Origin: Lactobacillus panisapium
GTDB taxonomy: Bacteria; Bacillota; Bacilli; Lactobacillales; Lactobacillaceae
Reading direction: 5' to 3'
Assembly: GCF_019469265.1 (NCBI RefSeq)
Contig: NZ_CP048268.1
Coordinates: 306,001-370,000 of the forward strand
Length of the DNA: 64,000 nt
A program made the translations under genes and the position numbers. How positions within the stretch are numbered: position 1 is the stretch's first letter; each line of letters opens with the position of its first letter. The notes under the pieces were generated by a model. It was not told the DNA's origin, searched no databases, and was given only the letters and a program-made list of their open reading frames with translations. Shown piece by piece: positions 25,183 to 33,135 of the stretch.

Positions 25183-26583
25183 ATGTGGTCTCAAATTGCT
25201 AACGGATTCATGAGCGGCTTTCAATTCATTATTAATTGTGGGCCGACAGTTATGCTGCCAATTATTATTACCATTGTTGGTTTGATTTTTGGCTTAAAAA
25301 TTTCTGCGGCTTTTAAGTCAGGCCTTACTTTAGGAATTGGCTTTGCTGGAATTAAGCTTGTACTTGATTTTATGACAACTAATATTGGTCCTGCTGCAAA
25401 AGCAATGGTAGAAAGAACCCATGTTCAGCTTAATGCATTAGATGTAGGCTGGGGTTCAATTGCAGCCGTAACTTGGGCATCACCAATCATTGCAATTCTT
25501 ATTTTTGTAATTTTATTAATTAATATAGTGCTATTAATTTTAAAAGCAACGCATACGTTAGATGTAGATATTTGGAACTACCATCATATGGCGATAGTTG
25601 GAATAATGGTCTACTTTGTGACAAAAAATGTATTTTTGGCTGTTGGTAGCGTTGCTGTCATGGCTATTATCACTTTTAAAATGTCAGATTGGTCACAGCC
25701 AATGGTAGAGGGCTTTTTTAAAATTCCTGGTGTTTCATTGCCTACTGTGTCTGCATTATCATCTTTGGTAATTGCCGTTCCTTTAAATTGGATATTAGAT
25801 AAAATTCCTTTATTTAGAAAATCTAAATTCAGTATCAAGGATGCACAAAAATATTTGGGCTTTTTTGGTGACTCAATGATTATGGGTTTATTGATTGGAT
25901 TAGCTATTGGTATTTTCGCCGGATATGATTTACAAAAAATTTTACAATTGGGCGTTAGTATGTCAGCAGTTTTAGTTTTAATTCCTAAAATGACGTCAAT
26001 GTTCATGGAAGGTTTAATGCCTATATCTGAATCAGCACAGAAATGGTCACAGAAAAAGTTCAAGGGTAGAAAATTATTTATTGGATTGGATGCAGCAGTT
26101 ATTGTTGGTAATCCTGATGTTATTACTACAGCCTTAATTATTATTCCTTTAACAATAGCTATGGCTGTTGTTTTACCTGGGAATAGGGTCTTACCGTTTG
26201 CTGACTTAGCTGTTGTTCCTTTCAGAGTAGCTATGGTAGTAGCTCTGACTAATGGTAATCTTTTGAAAAATATAGTTATTGGTCTTGCAGTAACAGCTTC
26301 ACTTTTATGGTGTGGTTCAGCAACTGCTCCAGTATTGACTGCAATTGCTAAGTCGGTTGGTATAAAGCTTTCAACAGGGGGAAGTCTCTTGATTTCATCA
26401 TTTGCAGCAACATCAATGATTCAAAGCTATATTGTTTATTTCTGCTTTACTTGGCATCCTGAATTTTGTGTCCCTATTTTACTTATTATAATTGCATTGA
26501 TCTGGTATTACTTTGATTTTAATAAGCATATTAACAAAGCGGCTGAAGCAGAAGAAGTAGCCTTAAAATCTAAAAATAATTAG
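25183..26583 (+). CDS. PTS EIIC, galactitol family (cluster 2)
   Basis: 466 residues with about ten membrane helices. It shows galactitol-family features: NCGPTVMLPIIITIVGLIFGLK (in pieces), DVGWGSIAAVTWASP, and FIGLDAAVIVGNPDVITTAL near the end. Membrane channel of the cluster 2 PTS. RBS AGGAGG. In published galactonate or gluconate-type clusters of Firmicutes the same family can carry sugar acids, but the substrate is inferred here from the adjacent dehydratase. Confidence 0.92.
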   Translation: MWSQIANGFMSGFQFIINCGPTVMLPIIITIVGLIFGLKISAAFKSGLTLGIGFAGIKLVLDFMTTNIGPAAKAMVERTHVQLNALDVGWGSIAAVTWASPIIAILIFVILLINIVLLILKATHTLDVDIWNYHHMAIVGIMVYFVTKNVFLAVGSVAVMAIITFKMSDWSQPMVEGFFKIPGVSLPTVSALSSLVIAVPLNWILDKIPLFRKSKFSIKDAQKYLGFFGDSMIMGLLIGLAIGIFAGYDLQKILQLGVSMSAVLVLIPKMTSMFMEGLMPISESAQKWSQKKFKGRKLFIGLDAAVIVGNPDVITTALIIIPLTIAMAVVLPGNRVLPFADLAVVPFRVAMVVALTNGNLLKNIVIGLAVTASLLWCGSATAPVLTAIAKSVGIKLSTGGSLLISSFAATSMIQSYIVYFCFTWHPEFCVPILLIIIALIWYYFDFNKHINKAAEAEEVALKSKNN

Positions 26584-26608
26584 TTAAAAGGATAGGAAGA
26601 AAAGCATA

Positions 26609-27754
26609 ATGAAAATTTCTGATTTTGTAATTTACCAAGTTAAACCACGCTGGATTTTTATAAAGATTAACACAGACGAAGGAATTTCTGGTTGGGGGGA
26701 ATTAGTTTCTGGAACAAAGACAAAAACAGTAGTGGCTGCTGCTAAAGAAATGTGTACGAAGATCATAGGACAAAATCCGTTTGAAATCGAACAAATTTGG
26801 CAAAGATTACATAGGTCATTTTTCCGAGGTGGTCCAATCAACGGAACGGCAGTTTCCGGTATTGAAATGGCGCTTTGGGATATTAAAGGTAAAGCATTAA
26901 ACCTGCCGGTTTATGAACTCTTAGGTGGTGCCGCTAGAAGTAAGATAAAAGTTTATTCATGGATTGGTGGTGATCGACCTTCAGATGTAGTTGAAATGGC
27001 GCAGCAACGTTGGGATCAAGGATTTAGAGCTGTAAAAATGAATGCAACTTCGGAAATGCATTATGTTGATTCCTTAGAAAAAGTTGATGCAGCGGTAGAG
27101 CGGGTTGCCTCCATTCGAGATAAGTTCGGCGATAAAATGGCGATTGGAATCGACTTTCATGGTCGTGTACATAAGCCAATGGCTAAAGTTTTAGCTAAAG
27201 AATTAGAGCAATATCATCCAATGTTTATCGAAGAACCAGTTTTGCCAGAAAACGAAGAATATTTTGCTCAAATTTCTAACGAAGTTTCAACACCAATTGC
27301 GACTGGAGAAAGATTATACACTAGATGGGGATTTAAAAATATCTTTAAACAAGGGTCTGTTGACATAGTTCAACCGGACGTTTCACTTTGTGGTGGTTTG
27401 TTAGAGGAGCGTAAAATTGCTGCAATGGCAGAAGCATTTGATATGGCTGTTGCTCCACATGCTCCTTATGGTCCTGTAGCATTAGCTGCTACTTTTCAAG
27501 TTGATGCTTGTACTCCAAATGTCTTTATTCAAGAGCAAAGCTTAGGTATACATTATAATCAGGGCTTTGACTTGTTAGATTTTGTTAAGAACAAATCGAT
27601 TTTTCAGTACAAGAATAGTTTTGTTGATATTCCTAAAGGACCTGGTCTTGGAATTGAAATGGACGAAGAAAAGATTAAAGAAGTAGCTCAACAGGGACTA
27701 GTTTGGAATAATCCTGCTTGGTGTAATGATGATGGAACAATTGCTGAATGGTAA
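26609..27754 (+). CDS. Galactonate dehydratase-like enolase-superfamily enzyme (cluster 2)
   Basis: 381 residues, mandelate racemase/enolase superfamily. Metal ligands fit the DgoD pattern at D182 (GIDFHGRV), E208 (FIEEPVLPE) and E234 (ATGERLYTRW); general acid/base H184 and H284 (VAPHAPYGP) are also present. The alignment that I can make by eye to E. coli D-galactonate dehydratase is close through the whole length, including the tail NPAWCNDDGTIAEW. It dehydrates a sugar acid to its 2-keto-3-deoxy derivative. Coupled with a PTS, it may act on a phosphorylated acid, or the PTS may not phosphorylate at the sixth carbon; see findings. Confidence 0.9.
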   Translation: MKISDFVIYQVKPRWIFIKINTDEGISGWGELVSGTKTKTVVAAAKEMCTKIIGQNPFEIEQIWQRLHRSFFRGGPINGTAVSGIEMALWDIKGKALNLPVYELLGGAARSKIKVYSWIGGDRPSDVVEMAQQRWDQGFRAVKMNATSEMHYVDSLEKVDAAVERVASIRDKFGDKMAIGIDFHGRVHKPMAKVLAKELEQYHPMFIEEPVLPENEEYFAQISNEVSTPIATGERLYTRWGFKNIFKQGSVDIVQPDVSLCGGLLEERKIAAMAEAFDMAVAPHAPYGPVALAATFQVDACTPNVFIQEQSLGIHYNQGFDLLDFVKNKSIFQYKNSFVDIPKGPGLGIEMDEEKIKEVAQQGLVWNNPAWCNDDGTIAEW

Positions 27755-27759
27755 ATTAA

Positions 27760-28215
27760 ATGAACGAATCGATTGCTATTTTAGTTTTTATCTTGCTCAT
27801 GTTTTTAAGGGAACTATCTGATATCAGAAAGATTCAAATTAAAGCAAGGAAAAAACCGTGTCAAATGCTAATGTCAGTCTTTATTGCAATTGGTCTAGTT
27901 GCTCTTTTTTGGTCAAATAAAAGCATTCTTGACCTGAGATTACTTACCTTTGTTGCATTAGTTTTGTTTTATGGCTTTGCGCCACAAGGAATTGGTTCAA
28001 AAAGAGTGATTAAAGTAGGAATTTTAAATGGTGATTTGGATAAATATCAAAAGATTGAACTTGAATCATGTGATCCAAGTAGCCACTGTACAAAAGTGTG
28101 GTTCTATAAGAAAAAGAATAGCGTGACTGTTCTTGAAGTTAAAGGGAACGTTAGATTAGTTCAAAAATATTTGTGTCAACATGTAAACTCCAAAATAGTC
28201 CAAATAAAAAGTTGA
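27760..28215 (+). CDS. Membrane-anchored protein of unknown function (151 aa)
   Basis: Three short hydrophobic segments: residues 3-17, about 35-51 and 59-72, followed by a soluble C-terminal domain of about 75 residues (IGSKRVIKVGILNGDLDKYQKI..., CDPSSHCTKVWFYKKKNSVTVLEV). It begins six bases after the dehydratase stop, without a strong RBS. It looks like a small family of lactobacillus membrane proteins with a PH-like tail; function unknown. The co-directional location suggests transcription with cluster 2, but a functional link is not supported. Confidence 0.75.
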   Translation: MNESIAILVFILLMFLRELSDIRKIQIKARKKPCQMLMSVFIAIGLVALFWSNKSILDLRLLTFVALVLFYGFAPQGIGSKRVIKVGILNGDLDKYQKIELESCDPSSHCTKVWFYKKKNSVTVLEVKGNVRLVQKYLCQHVNSKIVQIKS

Positions 28216-28224
28216 AAATGCTTT

Positions 28225-28256
28225 AAAGGTTGGAAATAAGAACTTCCGACCTTTTT
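28225..28256 (+). terminator. Terminator of cluster 2
   Basis: Stem AAAGGTTGGAA (28225-28235) with TTCCGACCTTT (28244-28254, one wobble) then T. Confidence 0.85.
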
Positions 28257-28353
28257 AAGCTGGATTAAACAAATAAAGAGTTACAAATTCTACAGATGTG
28301 TTACTGGCCATATTGTTTCAAGTTTTGTCCTGATTAAGTAATTTGGCTATGAT

Positions 28354-28382
28354 AAAAACCTCGAAATTTTTAAACTTCGAGG
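28354..28382 (-). terminator. Terminator of the GntR-family regulator gene
   Basis: On the minus strand, CCTCGAAGTTT pairs with AAATTTCGAGG (28359-28369 and 28372-28382 on plus coordinates; one wobble), followed by a T-run (AAAAA at 28354-28358 on the plus strand). Confidence 0.8.
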
Positions 28383-28435
28383 CTTGTCTATTCAGTATTT
28401 TGAGTGCTTTTAGTTTTTGCAATCCGTTGGTGGAG

Positions 28436-29155
28436 TTATTTTTTATCGTGATGGATATATTTGTAGTTATAGACGAATTGGTCGCTTCGAGCTATACAAA
28501 AAGTATATTCAATTGGTTCTTGCAATTTATTGTAAGAAGTCCGATTAACTTCTAAGCAAGGAGAATGGTGTTCAACGGATAACAGGTCAGCATCCTGATT
28601 AGAGATTAAACAGGCACGAATCGATTCACTAACTAAGTGAATTGATTGGTGAAAAGTTTTGCTCATTACAGAATACAATGAATTATTTTCTAAGTCATTT
28701 AAAGTTAAAGTAGAAAATTTAGCGAATGGTAAGTAGGTTTTTTCAATCATCATAGGAACTTGATCAGCTTTCCTAAGAAATTTAAGCCTAATTACTTTGT
28801 TACCAAGATTTATTTTTAGTTTAGATGATAGTCGTTTATCAGAATTAAAAACTTTAAACTCCAGTAAATTCGTTTCAGGTACCTTACCCAATGATTTCAT
28901 TTGTTCAGTGAAACTGTAAACTTCATTAAGGGCTGTCGGGACCGACTTTTCTGAAACAAACGTACCTTTACCATGAACTTTATAAATGTATCCTGTTTTT
29001 TCTAACTCATCAAGCGCTTGCCTGACAGTATAGCGACTTACATTAAAGCGCTCAGCAATTTCTCTTTCACCAAGCAATTTTTGGCCCTTATGCATATTTT
29101 TTTGGATATGGGATTTTAAGGAACTAACTAATTTTAAATAAAGTGGTTTTTTCAT
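28436..29155 (-). CDS. GntR-family regulator, HutC subfamily (cluster 3)
   Basis: 239 residues. N-terminal winged helix (LGEREIAERFNVSRYTVRQALDELEKTGYIYKVHGKGTFV) and a C-terminal UTRA effector domain (from about residue 85, ending EYTFCIARSDQFVYNYKY). UTRA domains commonly bind phosphorylated sugars or amino-sugar derivatives. It is divergent from the PTS operon at 29340, and two matching operator sites lie between them. Likely a repressor released by the PTS product. The ATG is followed by MKKPLYLKLV; RBS upstream is weak (AAAGTAATT), which is odd. Confidence 0.92.
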   Translation of the reverse strand: MKKPLYLKLVSSLKSHIQKNMHKGQKLLGEREIAERFNVSRYTVRQALDELEKTGYIYKVHGKGTFVSEKSVPTALNEVYSFTEQMKSLGKVPETNLLEFKVFNSDKRLSSKLKINLGNKVIRLKFLRKADQVPMMIEKTYLPFAKFSTLTLNDLENNSLYSVMSKTFHQSIHLVSESIRACLISNQDADLLSVEHHSPCLEVNRTSYNKLQEPIEYTFCIARSDQFVYNYKYIHHDKK

Positions 29156-29173
29156 AATTACTTTCTAAATACA

Positions 29174-29184
29174 AGGTCCGTACC
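29174..29184. promoter_or_regulatory. GntR-type operator half (copy 1)
   Basis: GGTCCGTACCA, whose complement reads TGGTACGGACC, matches the core of the palindrome at 29300-29315. It lies next to the regulator start and may mediate autorepression. Confidence 0.6.
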
Positions 29185-29299
29185 ACGGGCAATAACAGTT
29201 ACATTTTATAATTTTTACATTAATTATTATAACAAATATAAATTAGTAGGTATAAATTATATTTACACTGTAACCGCTTACTGATATTATTAACTTAAC

Positions 29300-29315
29300 A
29301 TTGGTATGGACCAAT
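29300..29315. promoter_or_regulatory. GntR-type operator palindrome (copy 2)
   Basis: ATTGGTATGGACCAAT is a 6-4-6 palindrome (ATTGGT, ATGG, ACCAAT) 25 bases before the first PTS start. The form resembles the ATTGGTaTAgACCAAT box bound by the HutC-type regulator NagR/YvoA, itself an amino-sugar sensor. It would block the PTS promoter. Confidence 0.7.
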
Positions 29316-29339
29316 AGAAAAGTTTTAGGAGGTTAGATA

Positions 29340-29816
29340 ATGAGTAAACCAAATATTTTGTTAACCAGAATAGACAATCGGCTTGTTCATGGACAAGTTG
29401 GAGTGATCTGGACCAGTTCGATTGGAGCTAATTTGCTATTAGTGGCAAATGATGATGTTGCCAAAGATCCTTTACAGCAGAAATTGATGCAAAGTACCTC
29501 TGAATCGTCAGGAGCTCAAATAAGATTTTTCTCAATCCAGAAAACGATTGATATCATCGGTAAAGCTGCTCCAAGACAAAAAATTTTTATTATCGTTAAG
29601 ACACCGACTGATGCTGTTAAATTAGTTGATGGCGGCGTACCAATTAAAGAGATAGATGTTGGTAATATGCACTTTTCTACAGGTAAGGAAAAAGTTACAG
29701 ATAAAGTATACGTTGATCAACAAGATAAGGACGATTTAATGAAACTGGTTAACGCTGGTGTCAATATTTACATTCAAGATGTTCCGGGTGATAAAAAAGT
29801 ACCAATTGATTTCTAA
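29340..29816 (+). CDS. PTS EIIB, mannose family, GalNAc (AgaB/AgaV)-like (cluster 3)
   Basis: 158 residues with phosphohistidine H17 in LLTRIDNRLVHGQVGV. Long runs such as NVGNMHFSTGKEKVT and VNIYIQDVPGDKK match the N-acetylgalactosamine/galactosamine branch of mannose-family EIIB proteins. Strong RBS (AGGAGG). First gene of a five-gene operon controlled by the divergent GntR-family gene. Confidence 0.93.
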   Translation: MSKPNILLTRIDNRLVHGQVGVIWTSSIGANLLLVANDDVAKDPLQQKLMQSTSESSGAQIRFFSIQKTIDIIGKAAPRQKIFIIVKTPTDAVKLVDGGVPIKEIDVGNMHFSTGKEKVTDKVYVDQQDKDDLMKLVNAGVNIYIQDVPGDKKVPIDF

Positions 29817-29838
29817 TTAAAGGAATTTGGAGGAGAAA

Positions 29839-30636
29839 ATGAAAATCACTTTATTACAAGGAATTTTACTCAGCATATTCGGTGCAATTGCTGGGGTGGA
29901 TTCATACACGGAAGCTCTATATATTTTTCGACCGATTATTAGTTGTGCAGTTACCGGTCTGATACTTGGAGACCCAATAACAGGTCTGTTAGCCGGTGGG
30001 GTAGCGGAACTTACTTTTGCAGGACTGACCAATGCTGGGGGCACACAACCACCTAATCCAGCTGTTTGCGGCATAATGACGGTTGTAATTGCGCATACAA
30101 CTAAAGTTGCGCCTGCAACTGCAGTTGGTTTATCGCTACCATTTGCAATGTTGATGCAATACATTATCTTAATGTATTACTCTTTGTTTTCAGGCTTTAT
30201 GCCTAGTTTGGATAAGGCGGCTGAGAAAGCTGAAACAAAAAAGTTTAGTCGTTATGTTGCCTTTTCCATGGCGGTTGTTGGAATTACCTTTTTCATCATA
30301 ATTTTTCTATCTTCATATGCCGCACAAGCTCCGATGGCAAGCTTAGTCAAAGCAATGCCAACATGGTTAATTCATGGTTTCGAACTGGCTGGAGGTGCGT
30401 TACCAGCAGTTGGATTCGCAATGTTACTAAAAGTATTATTGCGGGTAAGTTATTTCCCATACTTGTTACTAGGCTTTGTAGTGGCTAGCTTTATTAATTA
30501 TTCGAACGTTTTGCCTGCCGCGGCTATTGGTGTCGTCTTTGCAATGATTGACTTCTTTAATACTAAACAGAATCAAAAATTGAAAGATCAAATCAATGAA
30601 ATTAAGGAAAATGGAGGCGCTGAAGATGGTATCTAA
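29839..30636 (+). CDS. PTS EIIC, mannose family (cluster 3)
   Basis: 265 residues from ATG 29839 (RBS GGAGGAG; a TTG four codons upstream lies within that RBS). Mannose-family EIIC features: VDSYTEALYIFRPIISCAVTGLILGDP and GLLAGGVAELTFAGLTNAGGTQPP, with about six helices. Paired with EIID at 30626. A conserved transporter component; no oddity apart from the 11-base overlap with EIID. Confidence 0.93.
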   Translation: MKITLLQGILLSIFGAIAGVDSYTEALYIFRPIISCAVTGLILGDPITGLLAGGVAELTFAGLTNAGGTQPPNPAVCGIMTVVIAHTTKVAPATAVGLSLPFAMLMQYIILMYYSLFSGFMPSLDKAAEKAETKKFSRYVAFSMAVVGITFFIIIFLSSYAAQAPMASLVKAMPTWLIHGFELAGGALPAVGFAMLLKVLLRVSYFPYLLLGFVVASFINYSNVLPAAAIGVVFAMIDFFNTKQNQKLKDQINEIKENGGAEDGI

Positions 30637-31423
30637 TGATGCAAAAAAATACACCAAAATAAGTAAAAAAGACATTACCATGTTAGGTTTACGGTCATCA
30701 ATGTTTCAGCTAGGCTTTAATTATGAAAGAATGCAAGCTGCTGGCTGGACCTGGGCGCAAATCCCAATTTGGAAGAAAATCTTTGGTAAGGACAAAAAGG
30801 AATTATCTGAGGCAATGGTTGATAATATGAACTTTATCAACACTAGTCCACCACTTGTAGCTATCCTACTTGGACTTTTAGCTAGTATGGAGGAAAAAAG
30901 GGTAGATCGAAAAACGATTAGTGGATTGAAGAACGCCTTATTTGCTCCATTAGCTGGTATTGGCGATGCAATTTATTGGTTTACAATTATGCCGATTGTA
31001 GGTGGGATTTGTGCCTCATTTGCTTCTAAAGGAAATCCTCTTGGCCCAATTATTTTCTTCTTAGTTTATTTAGCCATTTTCCTATGTCGAATTCCTTTTG
31101 CACATTTAGGCTATGATATGGGAACAAAAGCGATTGATGTTATACAGGAAAATTCAAAGATTATTTCTAAATCTGCTTCTATCATGGGACTAACTGTAAT
31201 TGGTGCCCTAATCAGTTCCTACGTAACTTTATCCCTGAAAGTAAAAATTGGCAGTGTGTCTCTACAAAAAGATTTTCTGGATAAGGTTTTTCCTAACCTT
31301 TTACCTTTAGGTTTTACTTTCTTTTTGTATTGGCTACTAAAAAAGAAAAAAGTTTCACCAATTATTTTAATTGTTGTTGTCTTTGTCCTCTGTATTGCTT
31401 GTTCATGGCTTGGAATCATGTAA
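30626..31423 (+). CDS. PTS EIID, mannose family (cluster 3)
   Basis: 265 residues from ATG 30626, preferred because GGAGG lies eight bases upstream; the open frame extends ten codons further inside EIIC. Typical EIID sequence: FNYERMQAAGWTWAQIPIWKK, then FINTSPPLVAILLGLLASMEE, and GPIIFFLVYLAIFLCRIPFAHLGYDMG (in pieces). It forms the membrane complex with EIIC. Confidence 0.93.
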   Translation: MVSNDAKKYTKISKKDITMLGLRSSMFQLGFNYERMQAAGWTWAQIPIWKKIFGKDKKELSEAMVDNMNFINTSPPLVAILLGLLASMEEKRVDRKTISGLKNALFAPLAGIGDAIYWFTIMPIVGGICASFASKGNPLGPIIFFLVYLAIFLCRIPFAHLGYDMGTKAIDVIQENSKIISKSASIMGLTVIGALISSYVTLSLKVKIGSVSLQKDFLDKVFPNLLPLGFTFFLYWLLKKKKVSPIILIVVVFVLCIACSWLGIM

Positions 31424-31436
31424 AGGAGACTAAATT

Positions 31437-31868
31437 TTGACTAAACCAAAAATTATTGTTGTCGGCCATGGCAATTTTGCATCTGGCATTTGTAGTTCGC
31501 TTGAATTGTTTGTTGGTCCGCAAAATAAATCCAATTTTATCGATTTTACAAAAGAAATGAATGAGGATGATTTAGAGAAAAAAATCAATGAACAGGTAAG
31601 TAACCAAGAGATTATTTTCTTTACTGATCTCGTCGGTGGAACGCCTTATAAGTTAGTAGCAGAATTAGCCTATCACAATGATCAGATTGGAGTTGTGGCT
31701 GGATGTAATTTGAGTTCACTTCTAGAAACCACTTACCGAAATTATCATTCTAAAGAAGAATTAATGCATGACCTAGTGGCAATCACTCAAAAGACAGCCC
31801 AAGTTTTTGATAAAACGACTTTGACAAAAGAAAATCAGGATAAAACCAATTTTTCTGATGGTATTTGA
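31437..31868 (+). CDS. PTS EIIA, mannose family (cluster 3)
   Basis: 143 residues starting at TTG 31437 behind AAAGGAG. Phosphohistidine H11 in VVGHGNFASGI, DLVGGTPYKLV typical of the family. It phosphorylates the EIIB at 29340. Its end overlaps the open frame of the SIS gene. Confidence 0.92.
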   Translation: MTKPKIIVVGHGNFASGICSSLELFVGPQNKSNFIDFTKEMNEDDLEKKINEQVSNQEIIFFTDLVGGTPYKLVAELAYHNDQIGVVAGCNLSSLLETTYRNYHSKEELMHDLVAITQKTAQVFDKTTLTKENQDKTNFSDGI

Positions 31869-31881
31869 AAGGAACTTGATT

Positions 31882-32958
31882 ATGAAAAGTATGTCATATT
31901 ACGTAAATTCTGAAGCATCCGTTTATCAACAGATTAGAACTAACTACCAAGAATTGTTAAAGCCAATGATTAATAGTTTCAAAACCAATGAGACTAAGTA
32001 CAAATCAATTGTCATATTTGCTACTGGTTCCAGTTCTAACGCTGCTTATGGTGCGTTACCGTTGATGACTGAGCGATTAGGAATATCAGTTTATGTGGAA
32101 GAGCCATCGATAGCTGCTAACTATCAAAATCATTTTCAGGATGATATTTTATATATTGCCATTTCTCAAGGCGGTCATAGTGCTTCGACCATTAAAGTTG
32201 TTAAAGAATTGCTCGCTAAAAAAATCACTGTTTTTGTTTTAACTAGTGATTTAAATAGTCCGATTGCCCAGACAGGTGCTCAGCTAATAGAGATGGGAAT
32301 GGGGATTGAAGAAATGCCATATGTAACGCTTGGTTACAGCGTTACAATTCTGTTGTTGATATTGTTTGCAATTGAAGCGGCACACCAAACCAAAAGATTA
32401 TCTTCAAAGGGATATGAAAAAGATATTAAGGAAATAGACCGTATCATAGAGAATCTGCCCCACATTGTTCAGCAATCTGAACGATGGGCTGATCGCTATG
32501 TTAATGAAAACAGTGAGCTGAAGAGAATCTATTTTATTGGTTATGGTGCTGCTTATGGGGTTGCCCGTGAAGGCGAGACTAAAATTACGGAAACAGTTCA
32601 TATCACAGCACAAGGGAAGGAATTAGAAGAATACATGCATGGTCCATATATTGGTATGCATGCGTCTGATCGCTTCATCTTTATCGAACCTCAAGGCAAA
32701 TTAGAAGGACGAGCAAAAAAATTACAGCACTTTTTACGATTGCATGCTAAGCATGTAACAGTTATTACTAGTTATAACTGTACTAACGATGAGGTGGATA
32801 GTTTAAACCTGAAAACAGATGTTAATGAATTATTGACATCATTATTCATGACCATTCCGATACATTTGCTTGCCTATAAATTGGCAAAGGCTAGAGAAAT
32901 CAATCTGGAAGTACCAGCTTATCCAGAATTCGATGAGATAACTAAATCTAAATTATAG
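31882..32958 (+). CDS. Double SIS-domain sugar-phosphate deglycase/isomerase, GfrF/FrlB-like (cluster 3)
   Basis: 358 residues from ATG 31882 (GAAAGGAAC upstream; the frame extends eight codons further without an RBS). Two SIS domains: IFATGSSSNAAYGALPLMTE and YIAISQGGHSASTIKVV in the first, IGYGAAYGVAREGETKITET and GKELEEYMHGPYIGMHASD in the second. The GlmS-like isomerase fold with MHGP is close to glucoselysine/fructoselysine-6-phosphate deglycases, which in Salmonella are encoded beside a mannose-family PTS. Galactosamine-6-phosphate isomerase is the other option, since the EIIB resembles AgaB/AgaV. The overall architecture is sure; the substrate is inferred. Confidence 0.82.
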   Translation: MKSMSYYVNSEASVYQQIRTNYQELLKPMINSFKTNETKYKSIVIFATGSSSNAAYGALPLMTERLGISVYVEEPSIAANYQNHFQDDILYIAISQGGHSASTIKVVKELLAKKITVFVLTSDLNSPIAQTGAQLIEMGMGIEEMPYVTLGYSVTILLLILFAIEAAHQTKRLSSKGYEKDIKEIDRIIENLPHIVQQSERWADRYVNENSELKRIYFIGYGAAYGVAREGETKITETVHITAQGKELEEYMHGPYIGMHASDRFIFIEPQGKLEGRAKKLQHFLRLHAKHVTVITSYNCTNDEVDSLNLKTDVNELLTSLFMTIPIHLLAYKLAKAREINLEVPAYPEFDEITKSKL

Positions 32959-33005
32959 TATTTGTTTGATATAGTGTAGCTAGTTAAGCTACTAAGGCAA
33001 TAATT

Positions 33006-33036
33006 AAGAGTCTAAGAAATTTTCTTAGACTCTTTT
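33006..33036 (+). terminator. Terminator of cluster 3
   Basis: Inverted repeat AAGAGTCTAAGAAA (33006-33019) with TTTCTTAGACTCTT (33021-33034), then T-run. The apical base pairs probably form the loop. Confidence 0.88.
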
Positions 33037-33135
33037 TGTGTATTATTAACTGTTAATTTCTAGAACTTATTTCGGCATGATGCTGACGTCTTTTCCGTTA
33101 GTAGCTATAAGGCTAACTAGCTAGAGTTTTTGAGA

